A stretch of 64,000 bases of DNA, taken from positions 10,001 to 74,000 of the forward strand of contig CAUYUJ010003552.1 in assembly GCA_963575745.1 (NCBI GenBank), read 5' to 3'. Position numbers and translations under genes: made by a program. Positions 40,233 through 51,417 of the stretch are shown here, in pieces. The notes beneath the pieces are model-generated. The model was not told where the DNA came from and ran no database searches. It worked only from the letters and a program-made list of their open reading frames with translations. Each line of letters begins with the position of its first letter. The stretch's first letter is position 1. The DNA is from Prorocentrum cordatum. Lineage: Eukaryota; Sar; Dinophyceae; Prorocentrales; Prorocentraceae.

Positions 40233-43094
40233 CACATGATTGATGCGGTGCACGACAGTAGAGAGTGGGCGTCGGCCTCGATCCTTGTGGACCTGTGGAA
40301 GGCTTTCGAGCAGATCCTCCATAATCACTTGTCTGACGCGTCCAAGCAGCACGGATTCCGTTGTGGCCCGCCAAGCTCCAGGTTTCGCGATATCGGCTAC
40401 CGAGGGTGGTCTGCCTCGAGAGCCGCTGCTCGGACGAGTTGCGAGTAATCCGCGAGTTTTCCCCGTTGCCTGTCTCGCCGATATGTTTTTCCGGATCGCG
40501 CGCGCACGGTCTGCCCCTTAGGGGGCCGCTCCGGCTGCCGGAGCAGGCGCGCAGACTTCCTGTCCGGTCCTGTTATGACGGTGTTCGCAGGCGACGCGTT
40601 CGCCGCCGCCTTCGGGAAGGTTATGCCAACGTCGCCGCTGGACGACATGGTCGCGCACAACGGCGCGATCGCTCCCGCAGTCGCGTTGGGCGGATTGGCC
40701 TTACAACGCTGAGGAGGCACGGAGAGGGGCGCCGACGACTTCCACGAAAGCTGCCGAGGCGGTCTCGCGCAACCTGTCCACGGTCAAGCCCAAGATAACC
40801 ACCAAAATGTCCAGACTTCTGGCTAGCCACAAGAAGCTCGGATACCATCTGCAGCAGCTCCTGGGCAGAGCTACTGGCGCGATTGGCGCGAAGCAGGTGC
40901 ACGGCCTCGGCGCCGATCACGCGGGGGGCGCGCGCAGGACGAACGTCATCCGGAGGATGAGGATAGCGCTCAATCGGCTTCGCCTATTACCTCGCTTGCG
41001 CAGGCTGCTGGGGCTCCGTCGCGGGCGGGGCGCGGCTGCCGAGGCGGCCTGCTCTACGGCGTCAACTGCGCGGGGCTCAGCGACGTGGGGTCCAGGCGGG
41101 CGAACCGGGGGCGCTGTCGAGCCATGGCCGCCAGGCAAGTCGCTCACGGTGCGTCTGATGCTGGGTGGCGCGGAGACCTTTGACCCGACCTTCGCGGCCG
41201 CCATCGCGCCTTGCTTCGCTCTGGTCAAAGCGATCAGGACGAGATGGATGCCTGTGTCCCATCTTGAGCCCGCGTTCCAATGGGGAGCGGGGGCGGCTGT
41301 CATGTGGTGGGGGGGTCAACAGGCCACTTGGGGCCGCCGTCGCGTCGCCGCGCAGGGTCGGATGCGACCCGCGGGGGGTGGCAATATCTGCAGGCCCAAC
41401 GGCGCGGTCATCCGCCTGCCCGACATCTCGCGCGCGCCCCGGGCGCGCGCGCCGGCGCCGCCGTCGGCCCCGCCGTCCAGCGCGTCAGGCACCGGGTCCA
41501 AAACGGCACGGGCAGCGCCCGCGAGGCATGGAAGTGGGGGGCGCTCAGCAATGTCCAGCGCGGCTGCGTTCGCTCGCAAGTGTGCAAGGACATTGACGCA
41601 CGCCGACAGTCGCTACCGCGCCTCGCCGAGGCTTGCGGCGACTCCGAACTGCCGCCTCCGCCCAGGGATTCCTGGAGCCCAGCGGAATAGGCGCGCTGCT
41701 TGTCGGGGGGTTGGCCGAGCTGGACTTCGCCAGCAGAGACCGCCGAGCTCGCCCCTTTCGGGCGCAGCATCATCACCATCGCGACGCCAGTAGAAATGCT
41801 TCTGCTCCCCGAGCCGCCCCGCGCGCGGAGGCCGCCGGCGGCGTGCGCGCCCTTCGCCGGCGCGGGGCTCTATTCTGACAGGGCAGTATACGATGCGGGC
41901 CTCTCGCTGGCCGTCTCGGCGCGCGCGCTTGCCGAGCTGCCGCTGGGAGAGGCGGGGCGCGACCCGGGGGCGCGGTTTGCGAATGCAGCCTATCGGCGGG
42001 GCGGAGTTGCTGGGTTTGCTGGTCGAAGCGCTCGCCCCCGCCCGTCGCAGCGGCTTTCGACGCCCCATGCGTCGCCGAGGGCGCGCTGGGGCGCGAGGGC
42101 GCCGCCGCCGCGTCGGCGCGTGGATGCATGCGGGGGGCGCATCTGGAAGGCGCTCGCAGACTTCGGCGGGCTGGGCGAGAGCGGCCTCGCCATCGAGAAA
42201 TCAAGGGGCTCGCCGCAGTCGAGGGCGCCGACGAGGGCGCCATCGCGAGGCGCGACCGCCGCGGCAGCATGGAGGCCGACAGGAGCGCGCAAACCGTGGC
42301 GGACGCCTCCAGGGCGCGAGAGGGGTGCCGCGTGGCCCGCGAGCGCAGGGCGCCCACCTTAGACCGGGCAGGGCGCGCTGGCAACGAGTCGGCCCAGTTG
42401 CGCACTAACATCGGCGATTGCCGCGCGGGGGTCGCGAAGGGGCCGCTCCTCAGCGCGGCGAAGCACGACCGATCATTGCCGAGAACGGCGGCTGCCAGCG
42501 CAGGCGCTGCGCGCTGCCCGGTCGGGGCAGAAATCGAGAAGCTGCTCCCGCGCCAGAGCAGCGCCGAGACTTTCGCGCCAGACGTCGGCGGGGTCAAACG
42601 GAGGCCTGGCGTCTCGGCCCTGCCGGCTGCGAGCGCGCTGGCCGCGCCCCTGGCGGCGGCGGCGAGGCTGGGGCGCGAGGGGGGCCGGGGGCGGCAGTTG
42701 GCCGGGGCCGCCGCCTCCCTCCCTGGCGCCAGTTGAACCGCCTTTGTCAGGCGACGGGGCCTGCCCCGGCTTGTGGGCGGGGCGCCGTGGGCAGAGGTGG
42801 CAGGTCGCCGAGGCCGCCGAGGCCGCGGCGACGACGGGGGGCCCCCGCGGCGCGGGCGTCGACTGCGTCGCGGACCGCCGCGACCTGGAGACGGTCGACG
42901 GCCGCGGGATCTGCAGGCGACGCTGACGCTGCGTCAGGGCCAGCGCGGCAAAATCAGGCAGCTCAGTGGTGCGCGCCAGCCTGTCGCCGGGCAATGCCCG
43001 CGCGCCCGCGCGCGCATGGTCGGGGACATCGAAGACGGGATGGGGCCGAAATCCAGGAGCGGGCGGTGCTCGCAGCGAACGCCGCGCAGGCCGG
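40233..43094 (+). pseudogene. Truncated, frameshifted LINE reverse transcriptase
   Basis: A 2.86-kb insert interrupts the 77-bp array. In three shifting plus frames it shows SILVDLWKAFEQILHNHL (40,260-40,345), the start of the reverse-transcriptase palm as found in dinoflagellate LINEs, then SRYRLPRVVCLESRC (from 40,380), VIRRMRIALNRLRLLPRLRR (about 40,950), GGLLYGVNCAGLSDVGS (about 41,050) and GKSLTVRLMLGGAETFDPTF (about 41,140-41,200). The pieces are in order but need at least three frame changes and cross stops, so it cannot be functional. The upstream part of the enzyme is missing, as in 5'-truncated LINE insertions. 41.4-43.1 kb would be the C-terminal region and 3' UTR; open frames there are not identified. 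Confidence 0.6.
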
Positions 43095-43735
43095 GCAAAA
43101 AGAGGGCCCCCACGACTGTGACCGCATGCGGCCGCGCCATTCAATGCAACGTTTCGTCGCCCCGTAGATAGCTCCACCGAACGCCCCAGTAATTGTGGCC
43201 ACGTGCGTCCGCGGTGCCCAGCACGACGTTTCGTGGCCCCAGAAGGATCCCCACCAAAGGCCGCAGTGGCTGTGACCGCAGGCGCCCGCGCCGCCCAGCA
43301 CAGCCTTCGTGGCCCCACAGGGAGCTCCACCGAGGCTCCAGTGGCTGTGACCACCTAAGTCCGCGCCACCCAGTAAACCGCTTCGTGGCCGCGTGGAGAG
43401 CTCCACCGAATGCCCCAGCGGATGTGACCACATGCGTCCGCGCCGCCCAGGGCAGCGCTTCGTGGTCCCATAGGGAGCTCCACCGAAGGCCCCCGTGGCT
43501 GTGACCACATGTGTCCACGCCATCCAGTACAGCGCTTCGTGGCCCCATGCGGAGCCCCACCGAAGACACCCGTGACTGTGACCTCAGGTGCCCGCGCCAC
43601 CCAGTATAGCGCTTCGTGGCCCATATAGATCTCCACCGAGGGCTCCAGCGGTTGTGATCACATGCGTCTCTCCCGGCTCTTTTTCGGCATGCCCCTCGCT
43701 CGTTTTGGGGCCTGCCCCTAGGGAACTCCACCGAA
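43095..43735 (+). repeat. 77-bp tandem repeat, right block
   Basis: About eight units like 39,500-40,232 in the same orientation, resuming at GGCCCCCACGACTGTGACCG. Confidence 0.9.
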
Positions 43736-43992
43736 GGCGTCGCGGCGGTGTCCACAAACTCCTTCATGCCCATGTCGGCATCCTCCTCAAACGCTTCCCA
43801 TGGTCCCATGCGGAGTTTCCCCTCCTTCGTCCCGCATGCTTTGGGTCTTTCGCCAGGTCGCCAGGGCAATGAGTAACAATTTGATGTTTTTGTTTGGTTT
43901 CGGCCTTTGGGGGCCTTCAGCGGGCCCTGGGACCGTCAAGCGACGTTTCAGGATGAACAGCGGGCCGTAGGGAAGTCGGCTTTCCAGGATGG

Positions 43993-44175
43993 TCGCCGAA
44001 AAAACACGGCGTAAACGTAAACTCTTGGCGCTCTGCGCGGGTTCCTGAGATCGGCGCTGGCCCCCCCCTGGCGGCCCCTCTCCTGGCGCGCTCCGCGCGC
44101 CAGGGAAGTGTGTCCAGCTCCGACCCAAGGAATGCGCGCAAACCTCCGAGAAATTGCGCCGTTTTTTGTTCCTCC
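43993..44175. mobile_element. Family A palindromic element, copy 3
   Basis: TCGCCGAAAAAACACGGCGT and GTAAACTCTTGGCGCTCTGC lead in; TTGCGCCGTTTTTTGTTCC leads out. The central CCTGGCGGCCCCTCTCCTGG is shortened. A family I copy lies just before it. Confidence 0.65.
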
Positions 44176-44970
44176 GGTTTGGGGGGGGCGCCTGGGAACT
44201 TTTTCTGGTTCGGCGTTCTGGGGTGGGGGCGTGGGCGGTGGAACCGGTCCGCAGAGACATGAACCACCAGGGTGTGGGCCCGACGTTTCCAGCACCGCCA
44301 TCTCGTGCTCCCGAAGGAGTAGCCGGCGGGGCGAAGGGCCCTGCGCGGAGCCTCTGCCTGACCTCCGAGAGCTGCCGCGCCAAGCACGAACGGGTGGCTT
44401 GGACTGTGCGGGTAGCCTGCATCGGCGGCGAGCCCGTGGGAGAGGTGAGAAGGGGCGGGCCTTCTCAGAAGGCTCGCAAGTTCCCCGGCCTTCTGGGAAG
44501 TGCCCTGAGCCTTCCCCGGAGGCACAGAAAACTTCTCGGAAGGCTCGAGGGCTTCTGAGAAGCCCCGCCGCCTTTTGGGAGGGCCTTCTCCTTCTCACCT
44601 CCCCCTCTCGCTCGCCGCCGACTGCAGCTGCGTAGAAACGCAACAGCAACCACCATCGCACTGGCCATCAAGTCGCTCACTCCAGTCTCGGCCTGTCGGG
44701 GCCGCTGGGAGCCCGCCAAAGGCCTGCAGATGCCGCCGTCGTCGCCGCCGCCGTCTTCGTCGCCCGCCGCCGGCTTCGTCGCCCGCCGCCCCTCGGCGGG
44801 GTGCTTGGCTGCTTCGCGGCGGGAGGAGGGACGACTCGCAGGCGGTAATCCCCGAGTTCCTCCCAAGCTGGCCGTGTAGACAAGAAGAGGGCGTTCCACT
44901 GCAGAAGGCGATCGCAGTAGGACAACATTGAAACAGCAGAGCGAGCTTCACGAGCCAAGCGATGAGCGGG
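44176..44970. other. Unassigned, GC-rich
   Basis: 44,445-44,600 has repeated CTTCTC(A/G)GAAGGC units; no gene was supported. Confidence 0.45.
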
Positions 44971-44975
44971 GATAC

Positions 44976-45138
44976 TCAGGAGGAAAAGAAACACACAGAC
45001 ACAATTAATCCTCGATTCCCCAGAACATATGGGAAAATATGGGAAGCGGGGGGGAAGACAGAAACCCAGAAAATATTTGAAAATATGGGGAATATTTTTA
45101 TTTGTGTGTATTTATTTGTTTGTCCTGGGGCCCCTTCA
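44976..45138. mobile_element. Family B inverted-repeat element, copy 3
   Basis: 163 bp flanked by GATAC at 44971-44975 and 45139-45143. Ends are TCAGGAGGAAAAG and, inverted, TGAAGGGGCCCC. Confidence 0.9.
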
Positions 45139-45143
45139 GATAC

Positions 45144-45419
45144 AACAGTCATGAGCCAAGCGATGAGCCGGGAGAGGAATTCATGAGCCCAGCGACGAGC
45201 AAGGAGAAGAATTTAGTGCCCTGCGGTGGTGGCCGCGATGCGGGCCCTGGCTCCGAGGCCGAGGAGGAGAGAGGCGGGAGGAGAGGGAGAGGAGCAGATT
45301 GGACGAGCCCAGAATCGATATAAGTCCCTTCCGGGGCCTCCGTAAATTTTGGAAGTTGTGTGGCGTTCTCAACCAAATGTCGGGCTTTCTCGAGCATTCT
45401 CGGGGAGGGCGAGGTGAGC
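45144..45419. other. Unassigned
   Basis: ATGAGCC(A/G)AGCGA(T/C)GAGC is repeated at 45,150 and 45,183. No gene was seen. Confidence 0.45.
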
Positions 45420-45562
45420 AAAAACAACAACAGCAACAACAACAGCAGCAACAACAGCACCAACACCACCACGAACCACAACAACACCAACAACACTTAC
45501 ATCAACAGCAACACCAATAACCACAACAGCAGTAACAACAACACCAACAGCAACACCAAGAC
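45420..45562. repeat. CAA/AAC/CACCAA repeat
   Basis: About 140 bp of A/C-rich trinucleotide repeat; frames are Asn/Thr or Gln/His-rich. Confidence 0.9.
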
Positions 45563-45930
45563 TAGTTTTAAAACTGTTCGCTCTCATGTGCTAGCGTGCC
45601 ATTCAACACGTGTATCCCAAACCGTCGGGTACCCGCCGTCTTCGTCTCCAGGCGTACCCCCCTTGTGTCATATCTCCCCTACCCGCCGCGCGCAGTTGGC
45701 GCCGCCCCTGAAACAGGGGAGATGGAGGGGAGGAGTGAAGAGGCAAGTGGGAGGGATGATGATGGAGCACGAGAGAGGTTTGCAGGAGGCTGGTCGGGAG
45801 CAGGCACACACAAGCGGCAGAGCCACACGGGCGCGTCGGGCCGGGGGGGCAGGCCCTCACAGACATCGGGCGGGCGGGCCCAGACGGCTAGGTCGAGCGG
45901 GCGGGTCGCTGAAGCGTCAACCCATCATGA
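45563..45930. other. Unassigned
   Basis: No gene was seen. Confidence 0.4.
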
Positions 45931-46120
45931 AGGATCTCCAGATAAATCGCGCGATTTCCAGATATGATCATGAAGGATAGCGAAGATAGGATAGGATCAT
46001 GAAGGATAGCGATCATGATGATGCTTTCCAAATAGGATCATGAAGGATTTCCAGATAAGATCGCGTCAACCCATCATGAAGGATAATGAAGTATAGCGCG
46101 ATTTCCAGATAAATCGTCAG
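45930..46120. repeat. ATCATGAAGGAT short repeat
   Basis: GGATCATGAAGGATAGCGA and GATTTCCAGATAAATCG recur five or six times with irregular spacing. Confidence 0.8.
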
Positions 46121-47144
46121 GAAATTCGAGGCGAGAGCGTGATTCGTGAGTCTTGGGGGCACGAGCGCAGAAATCAATCGTGACGGAGTGCCGCGCGAGA
46201 GCGCGATTTCGGCACACATTCTGAGGAAGTCCCGCGCGAGAGCGCGAGTCTGCCATACATTGGGAGGAAGTATCAGACGGGAGCCGTGGTTGTAGTAGTT
46301 CGGGGCCCAATCACCCAGCTTGATGACACTAAACTTTCCTTGAGAAAAACATGAAACAAGGTGCGGCCCCCCGGGGGAGCACTTTTATGGAAAACTGCCA
46401 AGGTCACCGAAGGGGGGGTGGCAACAACAACTATTTTGCAGAAGTGGGATCCTCAACACATCCCCTCGGGACGGAGAGCCTCCACGCCACGGCCGGACTC
46501 GGCTCGGCGAACGGGCCAGGGTGGCGCCCGAATGGTTTTGGGGGTATTTCTTTGGGGGGTGGGAGGGAGGAGGGGGGAGGGGGGCGGGGACGGAGAAGGA
46601 GAAGAGGGGTTTAGGGGGGGTCTTTTTGAGGGCCTGGCTGCCTCTGCGACGAGAGAGGAAAGGGATTGCCTCCTCATGCGACGAGGGCCACTTCGACGGC
46701 GGCGATCTCGACGGCCGATTCCATTGGCCTCGACGGCCTTGACGACGGCAACAGCCTCGATGGCGGCGACCTTGACGGCGACGACCTTGACGGCGACGGT
46801 GACCTCCGCGGCAACGACGGCGGCGACCTGGACGACCACGACGGCGGCGGGGGCGCGGACGGCAGCGACGACCTCCACGGCGACGGCCCCCACGGGCCCA
46901 CGACGGCAGCGACCTCGCCGGCGGCGGCGGCGGCGGCGGCGGTGGCGCATGGCGGCGGCCGGCGGCGGCCCCGCCGGGGCGCCGAGGCAGCAGCCAGATC
47001 GTCGAGATCCGCACGCCGTCGGCGAGCCTCATACCCGAGGAGCCGGGTGGGGGACCCTTGCGCCCGGCCTCCTCGGCGAAGGCTCGGAAATCCAGGCGGG
47101 GCGGGGGGGGGGGCGCGAGGGGGAAGAGGAGGGGGAGGGGAGGA
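46121..47144. other. Unassigned, with GAC-rich tract
   Basis: 46,690-46,940 is a loose GAC/GGCGAC repeat; the remainder is G-rich. No gene was seen. Confidence 0.5.
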
Positions 47145-47232
47145 GGAGGGGAGGAGGAGGAGGAGGAGGAGGAGGAGGAGGAGGAGGAGGAGGAGGAGGA
47201 GGAGGAGGAGGAGGAGGAGGAGGAGGAGGAGT
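47145..47232. repeat. (GGA)n array
   Basis: About 88 bp. Confidence 0.95.
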
Positions 47233-47840
47233 CCCCGGACCAGCGCACCTTCGGGGCCTCCTTCGGGGAGGCCTCTCGCACGGCGAGGCCCTCGGAGGCC
47301 CTCGGAGCCTCTCGGAGGCCCCCTCTTGGAGGGGGGCCTCCGAGAGGCTCCGGGGGCCGAGGGGCCTGCGGCCCTCGGAGGCCTTTCGGGGGCCCCTTCT
47401 CGGAGGCCTCCGGGAGCCCTCGGAGGCCGTCGGAGGCCCTCGGAGGCGTTGGGCGGCCCTCGGATGCCCTCCGGAGCTTGCGGCGGTCCGCGGAGGCCTT
47501 CCCAGGCCTTGGGCGGCAGCTGCCACTCGGAGGAGGTTCGAGCTCGGAGGGGCGTGGATCGAGGTTCGAGCCTCTGATGGCGGCCTCGTGGCCGCGTCGG
47601 GGTCCGCCTCGAAATCATGATGAGAACGCGCCTCGAACTCTCGAAACTCGAGGTTTGAGGTTCGGCGCTGTCGAGTTCGTCGTCGTCGTCGCCAACGTAG
47701 GCGTCGTCGTTGTTCTCGAGGTTCGTGGGTCGAGGTCGTCGTCTTTGTCGTTTCCGTCGCCGTCGTCGTTCTGGAGGCTGCCATTGAGGGTCGAGGTCCG
47801 AGGGAGGACGGCCGAGGACCGAGATTCGAGGATCGATGCT
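47233..47840. repeat. Degenerate CCTCGGAGG repeats
   Basis: 47,260-47,520 is made of CTCGGAGGCC-type units. 47,520-47,840 has GAGGTTCGAG-type units. Frames reflect repeats. Confidence 0.6.
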
Positions 47841-47844
47841 CGAG

Positions 47845-47920
<76 letters not shown>

Positions 47921-48095
47921 TCGTCGCCATCGTCAGCGTCGTCGTCTTCGGGGTCGTCGTCGCAAGTCGAGGTCCGAGGATCGAGACTCGAGGACCCAGG
48001 AGCCAGGAGATCGCGGCCAAGGCTCGAGGCCTGAGAGAGGCAGGAGGAGGAGGAGGAGGAGGAGGAGGAGGAGGAGGAGGAGGAGGAGGAGGGAG
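47841..48095. repeat. (GTC)n then (GGA)n
   Basis: (GTC)n at 47,845-47,920 and (GGA)n at 48,043-48,092, with GTCGAGGTCCGAGGATCGAG between. Confidence 0.9.
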
Positions 48096-48340
48096 CAGGA
48101 GGAGGGAGGAGGATGGGGAAGGGGCCTCCCGAGGGCCGCGCACCGAACAAGAGGGGGCCTGCCGCCGCATGGCTGGGAGGCGCGAGTCGGCCGGAGGCGC
48201 GGGAGCCGGGCGCCGTGCCGACAAACGCACGGCGGACGTGCCGGGGCCTGCCTCGGGCCGGGGGGCCCGGGGACCAGGGCTCGTCTCGATTCCTTCGATT
48301 CGATTCGAGTCGATTCCTCCGATTACATTCGATTTCTCGG
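48096..48340. other. Unassigned
   Basis: GATTCGATTCGA repeats at the right end; no gene was seen. Confidence 0.4.
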
Positions 48341-48530
48341 ATTCCTCCTCCCCCTCCTCCTCCTCCTCCTCCTCCTCCTCCTACCCTCCCTCTCCTCCTC
48401 CTCCTCTCCTCCTCCCTCCTCCCTCCTCCTCCTCCCCCTCCTCCTCCTCCTCCTCCTCCTCCTCCTCCTGATTCCTCCTCCTCCTCCTCCTCCCCCCCCG
48501 ATTCCCGATTCGATTCGATTCGATTTCGAT
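48341..48530. repeat. (TCC)n array with GATTC flanks
   Basis: About 150 bp of C/T flanked on both sides by GATTC/GATTCGATTCGA. Confidence 0.9.
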
Positions 48531-49797
48531 GGCTGCCAATGCCGATCCGATTCGGCCTCGGATTCCGGTCTGGGCTCCGACTTTTTCCTCCTGTTGGAGG
48601 CATGCCGGAGCCTGCCGATTTCCGCCGATGCGACTTCTCCCGACTCGGCTGCCGATTTCCGCGGGTCCGATTCATTTCGATCGCCGATCCGGCTCATCGA
48701 TTCGATTCTGGGCTCTCCTACTGGTGACCCTCGCGGCGCCCTCAAGACACACGGCAGCAAGATCCGGGGGAGCCTCGCAGGGACCTCTTGTCGGCGCAAC
48801 CGGAGGCGCCTGCCCGGACTTTGTGCCCGGGCCGCGTGCTCTGTTGCATGGGTGCCCGGCGCCGCTGCAATTGTTGGAACGCGCGGCGTAAAACATCAGG
48901 ATCTTGCATCTTCATGATGAGTCTGGAGCCAGGGCTTCGGATTCCAGGGGGGGGAGGAGGTTTTGTGGAGGCCCTGGGGGAATTCTACCATGGGGTCTTG
49001 GAGGGCCTCAGGGGTCCTGGGGGTATCCAGGGCAGATACCAGGGCTCCTCTGGTTCACCCTATTCGGCGGTCGAATGGGTCGGGGAGAGCAGGCGGGCTA
49101 AGTCTGATGAGGCCCAGGTCGATCTTTGGCCTCGTCGTGGGGGGATGCCTTCTTCCTGGACCGCGTTGTGGCGAGGCGAACCGCCTGAGATCCACAGCAA
49201 CAGCCACAGCCACAGCCTCCTCCTCCTCCTCCTCCGCCTCCTCCTCCTCCTCCTCATAGAGTCGGCTTGGGGTGCCTCTTGGGTAATCCTCCTCCTCCTC
49301 GTCCTCCTCCTCCTCATTTTCCCCTCCTTGCTCCTCCCCAGGCCCCCTCGCGTCGCGACCAAAACCACGACGGAAGGTACTGTGTTATTTTCGGCCTGTG
49401 GAGGCTTTCGCCGGGCCCGGGAACGTCGAAGAACAATACAGGACGAAACGTTGGTCCCCGGGAGTGGGTCGAGCCCTCCGGGGGGTCGACGTTGTGAACA
49501 AAATCATGACGTCGGGGGTCTGGGTCCTGCGCGGTCCCCGTGGCCAGACGTTTGGGACCAATTCCATCCTGGTTTCGAGAGGGCCTCGATGTTCCCTAGG
49601 CCCTTCCATGGGTCTTCCCGTGGCGCTCCGCGCGCGTCCGAGCGCAACTGACGCTCACGAGGGGCTCCTTCCTTATCATCAGGCTCCTTACGGCAGCGCT
49701 GGGGGCTGTACTTCATGCGCCCGCCCCCCTCCTCCGTTCCCCACCCGTCCCTCCCATGCCGCTTACTCTGAGTACCTCAGTAGTTTCTGAGCCCCTG
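48531..49797. other. Unassigned
   Basis: It contains a (TCC)n tract at 49,215-49,330 and a family I copy at 49,388-49,480. No gene was seen. Confidence 0.45.
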
Positions 49798-49980
49798 GAC
49801 TACAATGCCCCCCCCCGGACTACGGGCCCCCCCCTGGACTATAAGGGCCCCCCCCCCGCATTCAAGGGACCCCCACCCGGACTACAAGGGCCCCCCCCCC
49901 CCAGACTACAGCGGGACCCCCCCCCGAACTACAGAGCCCCCCCCCTGGATTACAGGGGCCCCCCCGGACTATTGGTCACC
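49798..49980. repeat. C-run array
   Basis: Eight or so units of GGACTAC(A)(A)GGG followed by 6-10 Cs, a candidate i-motif / G-quadruplex region. Confidence 0.85.
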
Positions 49981-49995
49981 CCAGAGTATGTCCAG

Positions 49996-50438
49996 TTGCC
50001 GCAGCCATCTCGTCATTTACGCTTCGATCGTCGCGGCATCTTCGACATCAGTGCCACTGGATGATAAGGACGACGGAGAGGTACATGAAGCGGACGGAGG
50101 TGGATTCTATCATGCTTCCATGCCAGTTTGATACGTAGTAATGTCATCGGGGGTCGTTTCTTACTCTTCAGAGTGGCAAGTTCACGACTGTTGTTTGAAT
50201 TGTGCGCGATGGCCGTGATTATTTGAAGACTGATGATGCTTCCAGCGGTGGCTGCCGATCACTCTGATGCCAGACTGCCAGGAAATAGAGTCCTCGCTGG
50301 ACACCGACTCTTTCAACGTTCTGAGTTGGAGCTCCGAGATCAGGGCAGCCGTTGCTGCGCAGGTGATTGCCAGCGTGGACAACCATGTTGAAGGACACCC
50401 GGTTCTATCTGTTGTGGGAGTTGCAGCCGGTGCCAGCA
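49996..50438 (+). CDS. Two possible exons, unknown protein
   Basis: Exon 1 (about 49,996-50,080) reads SCRSHLVIYASIVAASSTSV and ends at a GT donor (GAGAG then GTACAT). Exon 2 (50,246-50,438) follows GATGCTTCCAG, contains LDTDSFNVLSWSSEIRAAVA, and ends at a strong donor (GCA then GTAAGC). Both join in phase 0. The opposite strand is also open with a stop at 50,182, so strand choice rests on the splice signals and composition. No family was recognised. Confidence 0.3.
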
Positions 50439-50599
50439 GTAAGCGACTCATTCCTCCTGCTCCCTGGCAGCCCGTAGGTCCCGCCGGTCCCCCCAAATCT
50501 GCAACGGGCAGACCAAACACAAGCCCTCCCGTTCGCCTCCACTTCCTCGGCCACCCCCTTCTCCATCTTCCATCTCCCCCTTTGCCTCTCCCACCACTG

Positions 50600-50980
50600 C
50601 CATCTCTAGGGCATGCCCCTGGGAGAGGGGAAAGGGAACTTGAGGGGGAGAAGGAAAGGGAGAGGGAAAGGGAGCTGGAGGGGGAGGAGGAAAGGAACAG
50701 GAGAGGGAAAGGGAACTGGAGAGGATGTAACAACAGGAGAGGAAACTGGAGGGAACTGCTGGAATAACAGCAGGAGAGGGAACAAGGAGCTGGAGGGGGA
50801 GGAGGATCGGGGGGAAGAGGCGCGCAGGAGGAGCGGAGCGGCGTGTGGCCAAGCACGTGCGATCGACGGAGGAGGAGGAGGAGGAGGAGCAGGAGGAGGA
50901 GGAGGAGGTGACACGGAGGAGGAGGAGGAGGAGGAGGAGGAGGAGGAGGAGGAGGAGGAGGAGGTGAAGGAGGATGCAGG
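50600..50980. repeat. Purine tract: GGGAACTGGA repeats, then (GGA)n
   Basis: 50,610-50,800 has GAGAGGGAAAGGGAACTGGA-type units; (GGA)n runs at 50,865-50,970. Confidence 0.85.
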
Positions 50981-51417
50981 ATGATGAGGAGGAGGATCAG
51001 GCGATCGCAAACATGGATCAAGGGGGCGTGGATTAGCGACGTTTCCCGTTTCCATAAGAAATTGCTGATTGCCGCCGCCGAGCGAGGCGCCACCGGCCGC
51101 ATTTTGGGGAGGGCACCTCCCCCGATCCATGTTTGCGCGCCCCCGAGATGAGGAGGAGGAGGAGGAGGAGGAGGAGGAGGAGGACGACGACGACGACGAG
51201 AAGGAGGAGGCGTGGGCCCGAAGGAGGTCGGGTGGATCAGAAGGATGAGGGTGGCAAGGGGAACGGCCTCGGTGATTCTGCAGAGCGCGTGCCGGCAAGA
51301 CCCTTCGGGAGCGTGCTGGAGGAGGAGGATGAGAATGAGGGCGGAGGGGAAGGGAGGGGGGAGCAGAGGAGGCCGAGGAGGACGAGAAGAAGGCGGGGGT
51401 GGAGGAGGAAGCGGGGT
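50981..51417. other. Purine-rich unassigned sequence
   Basis: A short inverted pair ATCCATGTTTG (51,125) / CAAACATGGAT (51,008) encloses about 110 bp. (GGA)n at 51,148-51,185. Confidence 0.5.

Noticed and set aside
39389-40352. Minus-strand frames of about 230-260 residues
   Set aside because: They are readings of the 77-bp repeat; three frames are equally open.
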